From the NCBI GenBank assembly GCA_003518755.1, contig DOYA01000061.1:1-15240 (forward strand): DNA of 15,240 nucleotides, written 5' to 3'. A program made the translations under genes and the position numbers. Below are positions 14,993 through 15,240 of this stretch, one piece after another. A model generated the notes under the pieces. The model was given only the letters and a program-made list of their open reading frames with translations, was not told where the DNA came from and made no database searches. Source of the stretch: Clostridiales bacterium. Its GTDB lineage: Bacteria; Bacillota; Clostridia; TANB77; CAG-508. How positions within the stretch are numbered: position 1 is the stretch's first letter; each line of letters opens with the position of its first letter.

Positions 14993-15240
14993 ATGAAAGA
15001 TGAGAAAATTGCAACTCGTCAAAGTTATGGAGAAAAACTAGAAGAATTAGGAGGTAAATACAAAGATATTGTTGTATTTGATGCAGATTTAGCAGGTGCA
15101 ACTAAAACTTCTATATTTGCAAAAAGTTATCCAGACAGATTTTTTGATATGGGAATTGCAGAAGCAGATATGGTTTCTACTGCTGCCGGTATGGCAACTT
15201 GTGGAAAGGTTCCATATGTTAGTACATTTGCAATGTTTGC
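14993..15240 (+). CDS. Transketolase, C-terminal-half subunit, 3' end outside window
   Basis: The first 82 codons match the start of the split transketolase C-terminal subunit, which carries the pyrimidine-binding part of the thiamine diphosphate site. Visible blocks are KIATRQSYGEKLEEL, IVVFDADLAGATKT, FPDRF-like SYPDRFFDMGIAEADMVSTAAGMA (with the conserved catalytic Glu of GIAEADM) and VPYVSTFAMF. Split transketolases need a separate N-terminal subunit, but the gene upstream is the unrelated DUF5662 gene. The partner must be downstream or elsewhere. AAGGAGGT lies 8 nt before the ATG. TATAAT at 14966-14971 may be a -10 box, but its -35 is poor. A 1-deoxyxylulose-5-phosphate synthase-type fragment is less likely, because the sequence starts directly at this domain. 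Confidence 0.93.
   Translation, partial: MKDEKIATRQSYGEKLEELGGKYKDIVVFDADLAGATKTSIFAKSYPDRFFDMGIAEADMVSTAAGMATCGKVPYVSTFAMF

Overview
The window is a very AT-rich, gene-dense stretch. It has short Shine-Dalgarno-led gene spacings, many AT-ending codons, sigma-A-type promoters with 16-17 bp spacers, and all three stop codons in normal use. Together with the protein families present, this suggests a low-GC Bacillota of the Clostridia type, possibly an uncultured gut lineage. The genus cannot be named from the sequence alone. Most of the window is ordinary housekeeping chromosome, and I see no phage, plasmid, transposase, CRISPR or defence genes.

Layout: (1) 1-3585, the end of carA and all of carB, overlapping, encode the two subunits of carbamoyl-phosphate synthetase (pyrimidine and arginine supply). 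(2) 3563-4546, a promoter at the end of carB leads into a 90-residue unknown protein that overlaps tsaC (threonylcarbamoyl-AMP synthase). (3) 4547-4620, a GC-richer palindrome and a heptanucleotide repeat tract. (4) 4685-6484, a 599-residue membrane-anchored protein of unknown function ending in an intrinsic terminator. (5) 6539-10854, a tight run tsaD - metallophosphoesterase - 172-residue unknown - recG. TsaC and TsaD are the first and last enzymes of the universal tRNA t6A37 modification. recG is intact except for one extra base near its 3' end that shifts the frame. (6) 10855-11303, a 34-bp tandem repeat, a 56-residue two-helix membrane protein gene and a 200-bp inverted-repeat element. 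(7) 11326-13174, an EamA/DMT-type transporter and fba (class II fructose-bisphosphate aldolase) with its own near-consensus promoter. (8) 13175-14173, a palindromic element, a bidirectional hairpin terminator, smpB on the minus strand, and a 198-bp element with 25-bp perfect terminal inverted repeats. (9) 14174-15240, a DUF5662-type gene, a second copy of the element found after fba, and the start of a transketolase C-terminal-half gene that runs off the window.

The genes link into familiar themes: carbamoyl phosphate synthesis, tRNA t6A modification, replication-fork repair (recG), trans-translation (smpB) and central carbon metabolism (fba, transketolase). No previously undescribed multi-gene system is visible. 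The least explained material is non-coding. From about 10.85 to 14.94 kb nearly every intergenic gap holds a structured repeat. Two of these, near 13.2 and 14.8 kb, are diverged copies of one element whose central stem shows paired compensatory changes. The recG frameshift lies about 170 bp upstream of the first repeat.
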